Shown here: positions 44,063 to 53,053 of the stretch, one piece after another
Layout: every line of letters starts with the position of its first letter
How positions within the stretch are numbered: position 1 is the stretch's first letter
Origin: Candidatus Zixiibacteriota bacterium
GTDB taxonomy: Bacteria > Zixibacteria > MSB-5A5 > GN15 > FEB-12
NCBI GenBank assembly: GCA_024280215.1
Contig: JAJRQO010000008.1
Coordinates: 1-64,000 of the forward strand
DNA: 64,000 bases
Direction of reading: 5' to 3'
The notes under the pieces: model-generated
The model's database searches: none
What the model was told of the DNA's origin: nothing
Seen by the model: only the letters and a program-made list of their open reading frames with translations
Position numbers and translations under genes: made by a program

Positions 44063-45793
44063 ATGATTCCTCAAGAGACTATAGAACAGATTCGTGAAGC
44101 GGCAGACATTGTCCAAATTATAGGTGAGTACCTGCGTCTCAAAAAACGTGGTAAAAACTATCTCGCTATCTGTCCTTTTCATACCGAAAAAACTCCGTCA
44201 TTCAATGTCTCCCCTGACAAACAAATTTTCCATTGTTTTGGATGTGGTAAAGGCGGCAATTTGTTTACTTTTTTAATGGAACATGAAAAGATGTCATTTG
44301 TCGAAGCAGTAAAATATGCCGCACAGAAAACAAACATCACCATTGCTGAAGACAAACAATCGGACTATAAAAAAGATTTAGTAGATAAACTAAATTTCGC
44401 CAATACAACCGCAGTTGAATATTTCCAAAAAGTTCTTCATGCATCAAAATATAAATCAATCCTTGAAAAATATCTCAAAACAACTCGAGCTATAACGACT
44501 GAAGCAATTGAACATTTTAAGTTAGGTCTTGCAGGTGAAGAATGGGATGGCTTTATCAATTATGCCGATAAAAAAGATATTTCTACTGACATCTTAGACA
44601 AAGCTGGCTTAGTTCTTTATTCTGAAAAAACACGAAAACATTTTGACCGTTTTAGACAACGCCTGATGATTCCGATTATGAATCTTTCTGGACGCCCGAT
44701 AGCTTTTGGTGGACGCACTCTCAAAAAAGGTGAAATGGCGAAATACATGAACTCACCTGAAACGACTCTCTACAATAAAAGTAATGTCCTCTATGGACTC
44801 AACCTTGCCAAAGATTATATCCGTGACTCAAATACGGTTTATATTGTTGAAGGGTATTTCGATGTTATCTCGCTCTGGCAAATCGGTATTAAAAATGTCG
44901 TGGCATCATCAGGTACCGCATTCACTCAGCAACAAGCAAGACTCCTCGCACGATTCGCAGAGACCGCCTATCTCTTTTTTGATTCAGATTCAGCTGGTCG
45001 GACTGCTGCCTTACGTTCGGTCGACTCCCTCTACGATGCTGGCTTGGAAGTAAAAATAATTCAACCGATTGCTGGTGAAGATCCAGACACTATTGCTAAA
45101 AAATATGGCAAGGAAAAAATTGACGAACTAACCAACTATGCAATCGGCTTTATTCAATTTCGGGTTGTTGATATTGATATTGAAAGCTCAGGTATAATCG
45201 GAAAAGAAAAACTGATAAAAGAATTTGCATCAATCGGATTAAAAATTAGTGACCCAACTCGACGTACTCTCTTTTTTGCCGATGCTGCCGAACGACTCAA
45301 CACCAGTCCTCAAATCTTTTTGCAAACAAATATAAAAGTTGATAACTCTCAAGATATTGTTGCTTCACAACAAAAAGGTCACAATAAAAATGAGATAAAC
45401 TTACTCTCATTATTAAGTACAAATCCAAGTAATGTTGAAACAGTTTTTGAAAAGATATCACCAGATGATTTTGACTCCAAAAAACTTTCTCGTTTTTATT
45501 CCGCACTAATTCAGCAGTATAAAGAAATCGGAAAGATAGACATCAATATCATGCTCGACAATACTTCCGACGTAGAGTTTACAAATTTGATATCAATGAT
45601 TGGAACAAAACAATGGGACGAAGAAAGAATTGAAAATGAAATAGGCGATTCTATCTTGCACATTATTCGAGATAAAAGAAAAAAAATAATTAAAAAATTA
45701 AAATTAGAATTGCCTCTTGCTGAAGCAGACGGAAACCAACAACGGGCTGATGAAATCTTAGCCGAAATTAAAAGTCTTTCAAAACATGCTTAA
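44063..45793 (+). CDS. dnaG: DNA primase DnaG
   Basis: A 576-residue primase for lagging-strand priming. The N-terminal CHC2 zinc finger is CPFHTEKTPSFNVSPDKQIFHCFGCGKGGN. The Toprim domain has VYIVEGYFDVISLWQ and FFDSDSAGRTAAL. A helicase-binding helical region makes up the C-terminus. The start follows the mutS2 stop by 2 nt, and the stop overlaps recN by 8 nt. Unlike many genomes, rpoD does not follow. Confidence 0.95.
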   Translation: MIPQETIEQIREAADIVQIIGEYLRLKKRGKNYLAICPFHTEKTPSFNVSPDKQIFHCFGCGKGGNLFTFLMEHEKMSFVEAVKYAAQKTNITIAEDKQSDYKKDLVDKLNFANTTAVEYFQKVLHASKYKSILEKYLKTTRAITTEAIEHFKLGLAGEEWDGFINYADKKDISTDILDKAGLVLYSEKTRKHFDRFRQRLMIPIMNLSGRPIAFGGRTLKKGEMAKYMNSPETTLYNKSNVLYGLNLAKDYIRDSNTVYIVEGYFDVISLWQIGIKNVVASSGTAFTQQQARLLARFAETAYLFFDSDSAGRTAALRSVDSLYDAGLEVKIIQPIAGEDPDTIAKKYGKEKIDELTNYAIGFIQFRVVDIDIESSGIIGKEKLIKEFASIGLKISDPTRRTLFFADAAERLNTSPQIFLQTNIKVDNSQDIVASQQKGHNKNEINLLSLLSTNPSNVETVFEKISPDDFDSKKLSRFYSALIQQYKEIGKIDINIMLDNTSDVEFTNLISMIGTKQWDEERIENEIGDSILHIIRDKRKKIIKKLKLELPLAEADGNQQRADEILAEIKSLSKHA

Positions 45794-47441
45794 ACAACTT
45801 GAAATTCAAAACATAGCACTCATCGACAGGACATCGCTCAAGTTTCAAAACGGACTCACAGTACTCACAGGAGAAACTGGTGCGGGAAAATCTGTCATCG
45901 TCACCGCCCTTGCTCTGGTGCTTGGTGGACGGACCGACCGTGATGTTATCAGACATAGTGAAAAATTCGGCAAAGTAGAAGCGACTTTTAATATTGCTTC
46001 GATGTCAAAATCTTTCAAAAATAAATTCAAAGAGTTTATCAAAGAGAATCAAATAACAATTGTTCGTAAAATTCGCACGTCAGGTAAATCCAAAATCCTT
46101 ATTGCCAATATCCCCTCTACTCTTACGGAGTTAAAAGAACTAACTACACCGATAGCTGAAATTCTTGGGCAACATGCCAATCAACTTTTGATGCACGAAG
46201 AAAATCATATTCTTTTCTTAGATAATTTTGCCAATCTTAACCAATTAAAAGATACTGTTTTTACCAAATATCATACTTGGAAAGAATCATTTGATACACT
46301 CAATAAAACAATCTCCAAGCGTGATACTTATAAAAATGAACGAGAACTTTTGCTCTTTCAACAAAAAGAGATTACTAATGCCGATGTTCAAATAGGTGAG
46401 TCGGAAGATTTACTTTCAGAAAAAAAGATTTTAGATTCCGCAAGAACCCTCATGGCATCATCAAACCAAATTTCTGAAATTATAGAAAGCGAAGAGAACT
46501 CCACCCTTCCTCTCCTCCAAATTGCCCTCAAAGAACTTGACAAAATGAACGAAGTTGATTCATCACTTTTAAAACAAACTGAAGAACTGACAGACATTAT
46601 CTATCGTATCGGAGACATCAAGCAATTTATAGACTCGTACGGCTCATCTATTATAGACGACCCACAACGTATCGAAGAAATCAATGTTCGCTTAGATGAG
46701 TTATATAATCTCAAAAAAAAATATGGTGGTTCAGAAAAATCAATTATAGAATCACTTGCTATCATCCAAACCTCGCTTCAGAAAATTCCGACAGACATTG
46801 ATGAGTATATTTCAAAACTTGAAGATACCACTAACAATCTTTTTGATGACTACTCTAAAGAAGCAATAGCTCTTACAGAAACAAGAAAAAAAGCATCCAA
46901 ATATTTAGAGAAGTTAGTTCAAAAAGAACTCTCTGAGTTATCAATTTCAAATTCAGGATTTCAACTTGAATTTATCTATGAAGATGACATTAACGGTGTG
47001 CTGTTTGATGACAGACGAGTTAAAGCAACTGAAAATGGTCTCGAGACTGCTCGTATATTGTTCTCAGCTAACATCGGTGAACCACTCAAGTCACTCGTTA
47101 AAACCGCATCAGGTGGTGAAATCTCTCGACTCTTACTTGCTCTCAAATCCGCTGAAAAGAAAAATAAAAAGTTGCCACAATCATTGATGGTTTTTGATGA
47201 AGTTGATGCGGGAATTGGCGGACAAACTGCTATTGAAGTTGCTACGAAAATTAAAAAACTATCTAACGATAGTCAGCTTCTTGTCATTACCCATCTTCAC
47301 CAAATAGCTCGTGAAGCCGATAATCATTTTGTCGTTCAAAAAACAACCGCAACTGATAATCGTACTATTATCAATGTTATCAGTTTGGATGCCGTCGGTA
47401 AAAAAGCAGAACTCAAACGAATGATTGCCTTGCCAGAATAA
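45786..47441 (+). CDS. recN: DNA repair protein RecN
   Basis: A 551-residue SMC-like ATPase. Walker A VLTGETGAGKSVIVTALALVLG is at about 29-50. A coiled coil (about 160-360) links it to the ABC signature TASGGEISRLLLALK and Walker B LMVFDEVDAGIGGQTAIEV. The D-loop/H-loop VITHLHQIA completes the set. RecN tethers double-strand break ends. It overlaps the dnaG 3' end by 8 nt and ends this cluster. Confidence 0.95.
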   Translation: MLKQLEIQNIALIDRTSLKFQNGLTVLTGETGAGKSVIVTALALVLGGRTDRDVIRHSEKFGKVEATFNIASMSKSFKNKFKEFIKENQITIVRKIRTSGKSKILIANIPSTLTELKELTTPIAEILGQHANQLLMHEENHILFLDNFANLNQLKDTVFTKYHTWKESFDTLNKTISKRDTYKNERELLLFQQKEITNADVQIGESEDLLSEKKILDSARTLMASSNQISEIIESEENSTLPLLQIALKELDKMNEVDSSLLKQTEELTDIIYRIGDIKQFIDSYGSSIIDDPQRIEEINVRLDELYNLKKKYGGSEKSIIESLAIIQTSLQKIPTDIDEYISKLEDTTNNLFDDYSKEAIALTETRKKASKYLEKLVQKELSELSISNSGFQLEFIYEDDINGVLFDDRRVKATENGLETARILFSANIGEPLKSLVKTASGGEISRLLLALKSAEKKNKKLPQSLMVFDEVDAGIGGQTAIEVATKIKKLSNDSQLLVITHLHQIAREADNHFVVQKTTATDNRTIINVISLDAVGKKAELKRMIALPE

Positions 47442-47596
47442 ATTTTCAGATAATTTTATCACAAATTATAACTTTTTGACTCTTATATTCAACTTTTTGT
47501 ATCATTTTTATTTGTTAATGAATTTTATACTTGAAAAAAGGATATAATTAAAATTAGTTTGAATAAATTTAAAATTACTCAGTATATATATTAAAG

Positions 47597-48163
47597 ATGG
47601 AAAATCAGGAAAAAATGTGTAACGATAGAGCCTTAATTATGGATATCAAATCTGGTGACAAACAAGCCCTCGGAACGCTGGTACATAAGCATAAAAAAAC
47701 TGCTTATCGGATAGCCTTGGGACTTGTCGGCAACAAAGATGACGCCTATGATATTTCACAGGAAGCATTTCTGCGTGTCTATCGTTCTGCCAATACTTTT
47801 GATTCATCACAACCTTTCTTACCTTGGTTTTACAGAATCATATCAAACCTCTCAAAAACATGGCTGGTTAAAAGAAGTAATCGAGAAAATAAAATGGTCG
47901 ATGTCGACGATACCTCTTATCTATTAATCGATTCATCAAACCCTGAAGAAGCACTCGTTAAAAAAGAGACTGCAGCACAATTACGCAAGGCACTTTTACA
48001 ATTAGATTTTGAAGATAGAGAAATTATCACTTTACAACATTTTAGAAATATGTCATACGATGAAATATCTGACATGTTAGATATTCCAAAAGGAACAGTT
48101 ATGTCAAGACTGTATTACGCCAGAAAAAAATTGGCAACGCTCATGAGGTCTTATTATGAGTAA
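47597..48163 (+). CDS. ECF sigma factor
   Basis: A 188-residue extracytoplasmic-function sigma factor. Region 2 holds DAYDISQEAFLRVYRSANTF and PFLPWFYRIISNL (core binding, -10 recognition). Region 4 holds LDFEDREIITLQHFRNMSYDEI with DIPKGTVMSRLYYARKKL (helix-turn-helix, -35 recognition). It overlaps the membrane anti-sigma gene by 8 nt, the usual sign of a sigma/anti-sigma pair. Targets are unknown; the downstream YbjQ and LtaS-like genes may be members of the regulon. Confidence 0.92.
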   Translation: MENQEKMCNDRALIMDIKSGDKQALGTLVHKHKKTAYRIALGLVGNKDDAYDISQEAFLRVYRSANTFDSSQPFLPWFYRIISNLSKTWLVKRSNRENKMVDVDDTSYLLIDSSNPEEALVKKETAAQLRKALLQLDFEDREIITLQHFRNMSYDEISDMLDIPKGTVMSRLYYARKKLATLMRSYYE

Positions 48164-48599
48164 TAATATGAGAGAAATGTTAGCAGGTTATGTCGACGGA
48201 GAACTTCCTGAGAATGACCGTCTTGCCTTTGAAAAAGAACTCGATACTAATCCAGAGTTACGTGCCGAGTTGGAGGAGTTTATGAACTTAAAAGAAGTGA
48301 CTGGTATAATGACCTACGCCGATCTTCCAGATGAAGTATGGGAAAATTATTGGCAATCTCTCTACAAAAAAACCGAAAGAAGTCTCGGCTGGATACTCTT
48401 CTCTGTTGGTGCTATAGTTTTAATCTTTACTGGTTTATTTCAAATCATGAATGAACTCTATGCAGACTCATCGGTACCACTACTTATAAAAATCTCAGTC
48501 ACCGCACTTATATTAGGAGCTGTTATTTTATTTGTTTCTTTTGGAAGAGAACGTATATTTGCTTACAAACGAGACCGTTACAAAGAGGTGAAAAAATAA
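48156..48599 (+). CDS. Membrane anti-sigma factor
   Basis: A 147-residue protein with a cytoplasmic N-terminal segment, LAGYVDGELPENDRLAFEKEL, like an anti-sigma domain. It has no zinc-binding Cys/His, unlike ZAS domains. Two transmembrane helices follow (about 75-97 and 107-127). It probably holds the upstream ECF factor at the membrane until a signal. Its stop overlaps the next gene by one base, so three genes are tightly linked. Confidence 0.75.
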   Translation: MSNNMREMLAGYVDGELPENDRLAFEKELDTNPELRAELEEFMNLKEVTGIMTYADLPDEVWENYWQSLYKKTERSLGWILFSVGAIVLIFTGLFQIMNELYADSSVPLLIKISVTALILGAVILFVSFGRERIFAYKRDRYKEVKK

Positions 48600-48922
48600 T
48601 GATTATTGCATCAGGTGAACAAATAATAGGTAAAAAGATCGTCAAAACTATTGGATTAGTTCGTGGCAATACCGTAAGAGCAAGACATGCTGGTCGTGAT
48701 ATTGGTGCTTTTTTTAGAGCGGTTATTGGCGGTGAAATTAAAGAATACACAAAGTTAATTGCTGAATCTCGTGAACAGGCACTCGACAGAATGATTGCTG
48801 AGGCAAGAGACATGGGTGCTAATGCCATTATCATGACTCGCTTCTCTACATCGGGCATCATGTCAGGTGCTGCCGAACTTCTTGCCTATGGGACAGCAGT
48901 TATAGTTGAAGAGACCGACTAA
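48599..48922 (+). CDS. YbjQ family (heavy-metal-binding domain) protein
   Basis: A 107-residue protein of the YbjQ/UPF0145 family. GEQIIGKKIVKTIGLVRGNTVRARH, AESREQALDRMIAEARDMGANAIIMTRF and an AAELLAYGTAVIVE tail match. The family assembles as a pentamer/decamer barrel; the function is undefined. It begins at the last base of the anti-sigma gene, so it is probably co-expressed. Confidence 0.88.
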   Translation: MIIASGEQIIGKKIVKTIGLVRGNTVRARHAGRDIGAFFRAVIGGEIKEYTKLIAESREQALDRMIAEARDMGANAIIMTRFSTSGIMSGAAELLAYGTAVIVEETD

Positions 48923-48967
48923 CCTTAATTAGTTGACAAGAGTTTCATTCATACTCATATTCTCTTG

Positions 48968-50953
48968 ATGAATAATACTCGTAAATCATTATTAGAAAAA
49001 TTAAATCTCCCTCCACAATTTCAGTATTTATTACTGCTCTATGTTACTCTTGTATTGTTCTTTGCCTTTCATCGTCTTTTGTTCCATTTGAGTTTTTCTG
49101 AGCAATTTTATGATGTCGTTTCATTTGGACAAATTTTACAATCATATTTTATCGGATTTCGTTTTGACCAAATAATTATTCTCGCTTTCTTGACACCTCT
49201 TTTAATCCTGCTTCCATGGTTTGACTTTCAAAATAAACCGCTACGGATTCTTATCACGATATATTCTTGCATACTCTTTCCAATTTTATTTTTAGGAATG
49301 ATTGCTGATATTCGTTTTTATGAATATTTCAACATCCGACTAAATTTTATGGCTTATGAATATACTGGCGGTGAAGGACTCAATAACAAATTCGTCAATG
49401 CGGACCGTCTCTTTTTGGAATATATTTCCGTTTGGGTTTTGACAACGATTCTATATATAGTGCTTCATATCAAATTTTTAATCAAACGAACAACAACAAT
49501 AAAATATTCTTTTACAAGTAGAATCATCTGGTTACTCTGTTTTCTTATTTTATTTGCTGGAGGTATCCGTGGACGAATTTCCTTAGCTCCGATGGATTGG
49601 GGTATCGCATATTTTTCCGACAACCATACTCTCAATCAGTCTGCCCTCAATGGTATCTATACCCTCTTTAGAAATTATACCGAGACTGAACACGACCCCC
49701 GATTGTCATTTTTAGATGAGTCCGAACGATTTCCATTTGTTTCTCAAATGACCGCAATGACAGATGTACAGACAATGCTTTCAACAAAAAATACAACTTT
49801 TCAAAATGACAGTTCTCTACAATTGACCATAGACAAACCGAAAAATTTTGATTTTCAACCAAACATCATTATTGTCCTAATGGAAAGCTGGGCTGGAAAA
49901 CGAACTTCTTCATTAGGTGCTGACAAAAATCTCACTCCACATTTTGATTCATTGACGCAACATGGAATGTTGTTCAACAATTTCTATGCCAATGGATTTC
50001 GTACAAACTTTGGACTTGCGGCTACTCTTTGTTCATACCCTGCTTTGCCGGGACGCTCTATTTTAAAACGGTATGAATCTAAACATCCTTTTATATCTCT
50101 TTCGGAAATTTTACATGATGATGGCTACTACAATATTTTTTGCTATGGTGGGGATTTTGCTTTTGATAATATGGAAGGATTCTTCCGTACAAAAAAGTAT
50201 GATGCATTTTACGGAGAAGAAATCTTTGATTTTGACCAATCATTTTCAAAATGGGGTGTACCAGACCAAATTCTTTTTCAACGAATAAATCAAATAGTTG
50301 ACTCTCTGCCCCGCCCATTCCAACTTTCAACTTTAACACTTTCTAACCATGAACCATTTGCAATTCCTGACTCTTCGATAGTTCGTTTTTATGACGACTC
50401 GTTTGAATCTAAGAAGAACAATGCTATTTTGTATGCTGATTTTGCAATTGGCAAATTCATGGAAACCATGAAAACAAAACCACTTTTTGACAGTACTATT
50501 TTTGTTTTTGTTTCGGATCATTCAATTTTAGAAAGTTCACATATGAGCTTGAACCCTAACCTCTTTCATATTCCCCTTCTTATTTACTCACCTACACTTC
50601 TCGGTGATTCAGCAATCATTATAGATAAAATTGGTTCACAAGTTGACATTCTACCAACTTTGTTAGGGTTGCTTGGGGGGCAATATCGAACAGAAAGCTG
50701 GGGGCGTGACTTGTTGAAACTTGATGAGAGTGATTCAGGTTATGCTGTTATCAATCTTTGGGATCGTATCGGGTATATTGATAATAATTATTTCTACTTT
50801 GAACAAGTAGGACAGTACTCAAAATTTTACTCTAATAACAATCGTAAATTCACCGAATTAGATTCATTGCAACATGTCTCAACACTCGCAAAACTCAGAA
50901 AGCGGTTACGAAGTTACACACAACTCGCCGACCAACTGACACTGCCAAAATAA
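48968..50953 (+). CDS. LtaS-like sulfatase-fold membrane enzyme
   Basis: About 661 residues. Five transmembrane helices (about 20-210) precede an extracytoplasmic alkaline-phosphatase/sulfatase fold domain with IIIVLMESWAGKRTSSLGADKNLTPHFDSL, NGFRTNFGLAATLCSYPALPG and FVSDHS. These are the metal-site and nucleophile-region signatures of lipoteichoic acid synthase/phosphoglycerol transferase enzymes. It would transfer phosphoglycerol or phosphoethanolamine to an envelope glycan. The likely ATG is at 48968; a TTG one codon upstream is in frame. It is the last gene before the repeat-rich flank at 51.0 kb. Confidence 0.85.
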   Translation: MNNTRKSLLEKLNLPPQFQYLLLLYVTLVLFFAFHRLLFHLSFSEQFYDVVSFGQILQSYFIGFRFDQIIILAFLTPLLILLPWFDFQNKPLRILITIYSCILFPILFLGMIADIRFYEYFNIRLNFMAYEYTGGEGLNNKFVNADRLFLEYISVWVLTTILYIVLHIKFLIKRTTTIKYSFTSRIIWLLCFLILFAGGIRGRISLAPMDWGIAYFSDNHTLNQSALNGIYTLFRNYTETEHDPRLSFLDESERFPFVSQMTAMTDVQTMLSTKNTTFQNDSSLQLTIDKPKNFDFQPNIIIVLMESWAGKRTSSLGADKNLTPHFDSLTQHGMLFNNFYANGFRTNFGLAATLCSYPALPGRSILKRYESKHPFISLSEILHDDGYYNIFCYGGDFAFDNMEGFFRTKKYDAFYGEEIFDFDQSFSKWGVPDQILFQRINQIVDSLPRPFQLSTLTLSNHEPFAIPDSSIVRFYDDSFESKKNNAILYADFAIGKFMETMKTKPLFDSTIFVFVSDHSILESSHMSLNPNLFHIPLLIYSPTLLGDSAIIIDKIGSQVDILPTLLGLLGGQYRTESWGRDLLKLDESDSGYAVINLWDRIGYIDNNYFYFEQVGQYSKFYSNNNRKFTELDSLQHVSTLAKLRKRLRSYTQLADQLTLPK

Positions 50954-51360
50954 AATACTTCTCTTCCCTTGCACAATCCCTTGTCCTTGCACAAACCCCT
51001 TCCCTGGCTTGACCAGGGATCCAGTCCTTTCGTCATATAAAATGGGTTCGTTTCTCACATAAAGGGAACCTACAGACTGCGTCTGACACATCATCCCCGA
51101 ACTTAACGACTACAATTTCAGTCGGTTATAACAAAATGGCTTTTCTAAATAAAATGGCTTAAGCCATTTGTACTAATATTATTTGTAGCCTTTTTGTACA
51201 TGACTTTTCTCAATTATTAAATTGCTTCGTCATGTATGGAGATGTATTTATATTATGCGTTGAATCTGTCAATAATTTGAGAGTGAACTTAGGGGTAGAC
51301 GAGAACGTCTACCGCCCACAGAAATGAAATAATAAATCTCCGACAATACAGCTATTATAG
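50954..51360. repeat. Gene-free flank with palindrome cluster (left of TIR module)
   Basis: No gene is supported in these 407 nt. The region contains, in order: a unit at 51001-51063 that is a diverged inverted copy of 53502-53564 (CCCTGGCTTGACCAGGG hairpin, CCAGTCCTT, AAAATGGG); the perfect palindrome AAATGGCTTAAGCCATTT (51152-51169); TACATGAC/GTCATGTA arms (51197-51204 with 51229-51236); and the hairpin GGTAGACGAGAACGTCTACC (51294-51313). The last one lies 48 nt beyond the stop of the converging TIR gene. Confidence 0.7.
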
Positions 51361-52161
51361 TTATTTAAGCAGTAACCATTTAAAGAAATTTTTGCCTTTA
51401 TCAGAGATAGTTATATAATAGTTATTTTTAGGATTATGTTCAACTAGTCCAAAAGCCATTGCTTCCGCAAGGTCTTGAATTTCTTTTCCCTCTAAAAGAC
51501 CAGGTTTTAAAATATTTTCTTTAGAATTTATAAAATTACCTATTTTCCCAGAATTTAGAAATTGTTCAAACTCATCATACATTTGAGTTTTTGAATTCTT
51601 AGATTTAATCTCTTTAACTAGTGTCTTTAAAGATTCAATTTCTTTCTCCTTCTGAAATAACTCTTTGTCTTTTAAAAGTATCTGCTTCTGAGTTTCTACA
51701 TCCCCATCTTGTAAAGAAAGATATTTACTCCAAATAGCAGTTACTAGCTTCCCTAATTGAATTTTATCATATTCAACAGGCATAAGATGTAATAAGTCAT
51801 CAGTTAGTTCAGGGTATCTTTTATCAATCTCTTCATAGGTTGCTTTAGAATCGAAAATAGAAATAATTTTACTTAGGTCAAAACTATTTCCTTTTTTTAT
51901 TTCTTCTCGTAAAACATGTTTTATCTCTCTATCTACCCATGAAGATTTTAGAGATTTCTCAGTAAAAAATATTAGTACTATATCTGCTTTATCTAAACCA
52001 TCTCTAAATATTGATTTTCTTAAATTTTCGCCAGGAACAATTTCATCCTTATCAAGCCAAATACTTATAAAGCAATCCCTTAAATCTTTGACAACAGGTT
52101 CGATTAAAGATTCCTTATCTTCCGAAGAATGACTAACAAATACTAATACAGATTGTCCCAT
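51361..52161 (-). CDS. TIR-domain protein (putative NADase effector)
   Basis: A 266-residue protein. The N-terminal TIR domain (about 1-150) has VFVSHSSEDKESLIEPV, WLDKDEIVPGENLRKSI, DIVLIFFTEKSLKSSWV and DREIKHVL, with Glu79 at the catalytic position of NAD-cleaving TIR domains (W-x3-E). A coiled coil follows (about 158-200), then a C-terminal winged-helix-like segment (about 205-266, ending YYITISDKGKNFFKWLL). TIR effectors in antiphage systems deplete NAD or make cyclic ADP-ribose signals once a partner detects infection. It starts 19 nt after the DUF3883 gene with a strong AGGAGGTAATT-ATG site, so the two form one unit. Confidence 0.8.
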   Translation of the reverse strand: MGQSVLVFVSHSSEDKESLIEPVVKDLRDCFISIWLDKDEIVPGENLRKSIFRDGLDKADIVLIFFTEKSLKSSWVDREIKHVLREEIKKGNSFDLSKIISIFDSKATYEEIDKRYPELTDDLLHLMPVEYDKIQLGKLVTAIWSKYLSLQDGDVETQKQILLKDKELFQKEKEIESLKTLVKEIKSKNSKTQMYDEFEQFLNSGKIGNFINSKENILKPGLLEGKEIQDLAEAMAFGLVEHNPKNNYYITISDKGKNFFKWLLLK

Positions 52162-52180
52162 AATTACCTCCTATTGCAAA

Positions 52181-53053
52181 TTATTTTTCTTTTAAATAAA
52201 CTTTATAATCAATTGGTTGAAATAACAACTCATTCATTGGATCAGAAATTATGAAATAGTCAGCTATATTATTTACATCATCATAATTATAAAGTCTGTA
52301 TATATAATATGTTTCTTTATTTCGTTCACCAAACAATTTTTCATTAAGACTAAGATAAAATGGTGTTTTTTTATCATCTTTTGTTGCTTTAACTTCTATA
52401 TAAATAGTGTTACCTTCTTCATTATATGATAGAACATCAAAGCCCTCTCCGTCTTTAGCTATTCTAACTTTTTTAGCTAAATTAGCTTTCTTTAATAATT
52501 TTAATTTCTTTACTTCTATTTCTTTAACTAATAATTCACCAGCATCACCCAAATCTTTATCGTGTTTATGCTTCTTGACATAATCGACATAAACCCCTTT
52601 GAAATTTGGCTTCAATTCTGGAAGTTCTGTGATACCATCAACAGGCATATTTTTCAATGAAAGTGTGTTAGGGGTAATTTTTATGGATTTATTTAAAACG
52701 TAATAACTTTTATGATTTAATCCTTTTTGCCAAAATATTTTTGATTTATCCATTTCTAAAAAACCAAATAATTTATTTCTCAAACTCGTTGCTTTACCTA
52801 AACCTAATTTCTCACACAAATTATAAAAGCCATATCCATGATCATTTTTCACTTTATAGATTACAATTGAACTTATTAACGGTCGATTATTATTGTGTTC
52901 AAAGGTAGATATTTCACCTAACGTTTTACTTAGTATTAAACGATCAGATTGCAATTCTAAATTCAAACCTAATTTATTTCCTACATCTTCATAGTAAATA
53001 GGTTTTCCTTTTACACATTGATCAATCAAATAATTTCTGATTTCATGATTCAA
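52181..53053 (-). CDS. DUF3883 (PD-(D/E)XK nuclease-like) protein
   Basis: A 290-residue protein. The C-terminal DUF3883 domain (about 165-290) has GDAGELLVKEIE (Glu173), KDGEGFDVLSY (Asp206) and TIYIEVKAT (Glu220-x-Lys222). These are arranged as in PD-(D/E)XK nuclease cores. The N-terminal 150 residues form a separate unrecognised domain containing HNNNRPLISSIVIY. DUF3883 domains recur in restriction and defence proteins, often as nucleic-acid-binding or sensor modules. The start is TTG at 53053, preceded by AAGGGG 8 nt upstream. It is the first gene of the two-gene module and is followed by the TIR gene. Confidence 0.75.
   Translation of the reverse strand: MNHEIRNYLIDQCVKGKPIYYEDVGNKLGLNLELQSDRLILSKTLGEISTFEHNNNRPLISSIVIYKVKNDHGYGFYNLCEKLGLGKATSLRNKLFGFLEMDKSKIFWQKGLNHKSYYVLNKSIKITPNTLSLKNMPVDGITELPELKPNFKGVYVDYVKKHKHDKDLGDAGELLVKEIEVKKLKLLKKANLAKKVRIAKDGEGFDVLSYNEEGNTIYIEVKATKDDKKTPFYLSLNEKLFGERNKETYYIYRLYNYDDVNNIADYFIISDPMNELLFQPIDYKVYLKEK

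Noticed and set aside
50954-51360. Possible CRISPR array in the palindrome-rich flank
   Set aside because: There is no regular repeat-spacer spacing; units differ from one another and no cas gene is present.
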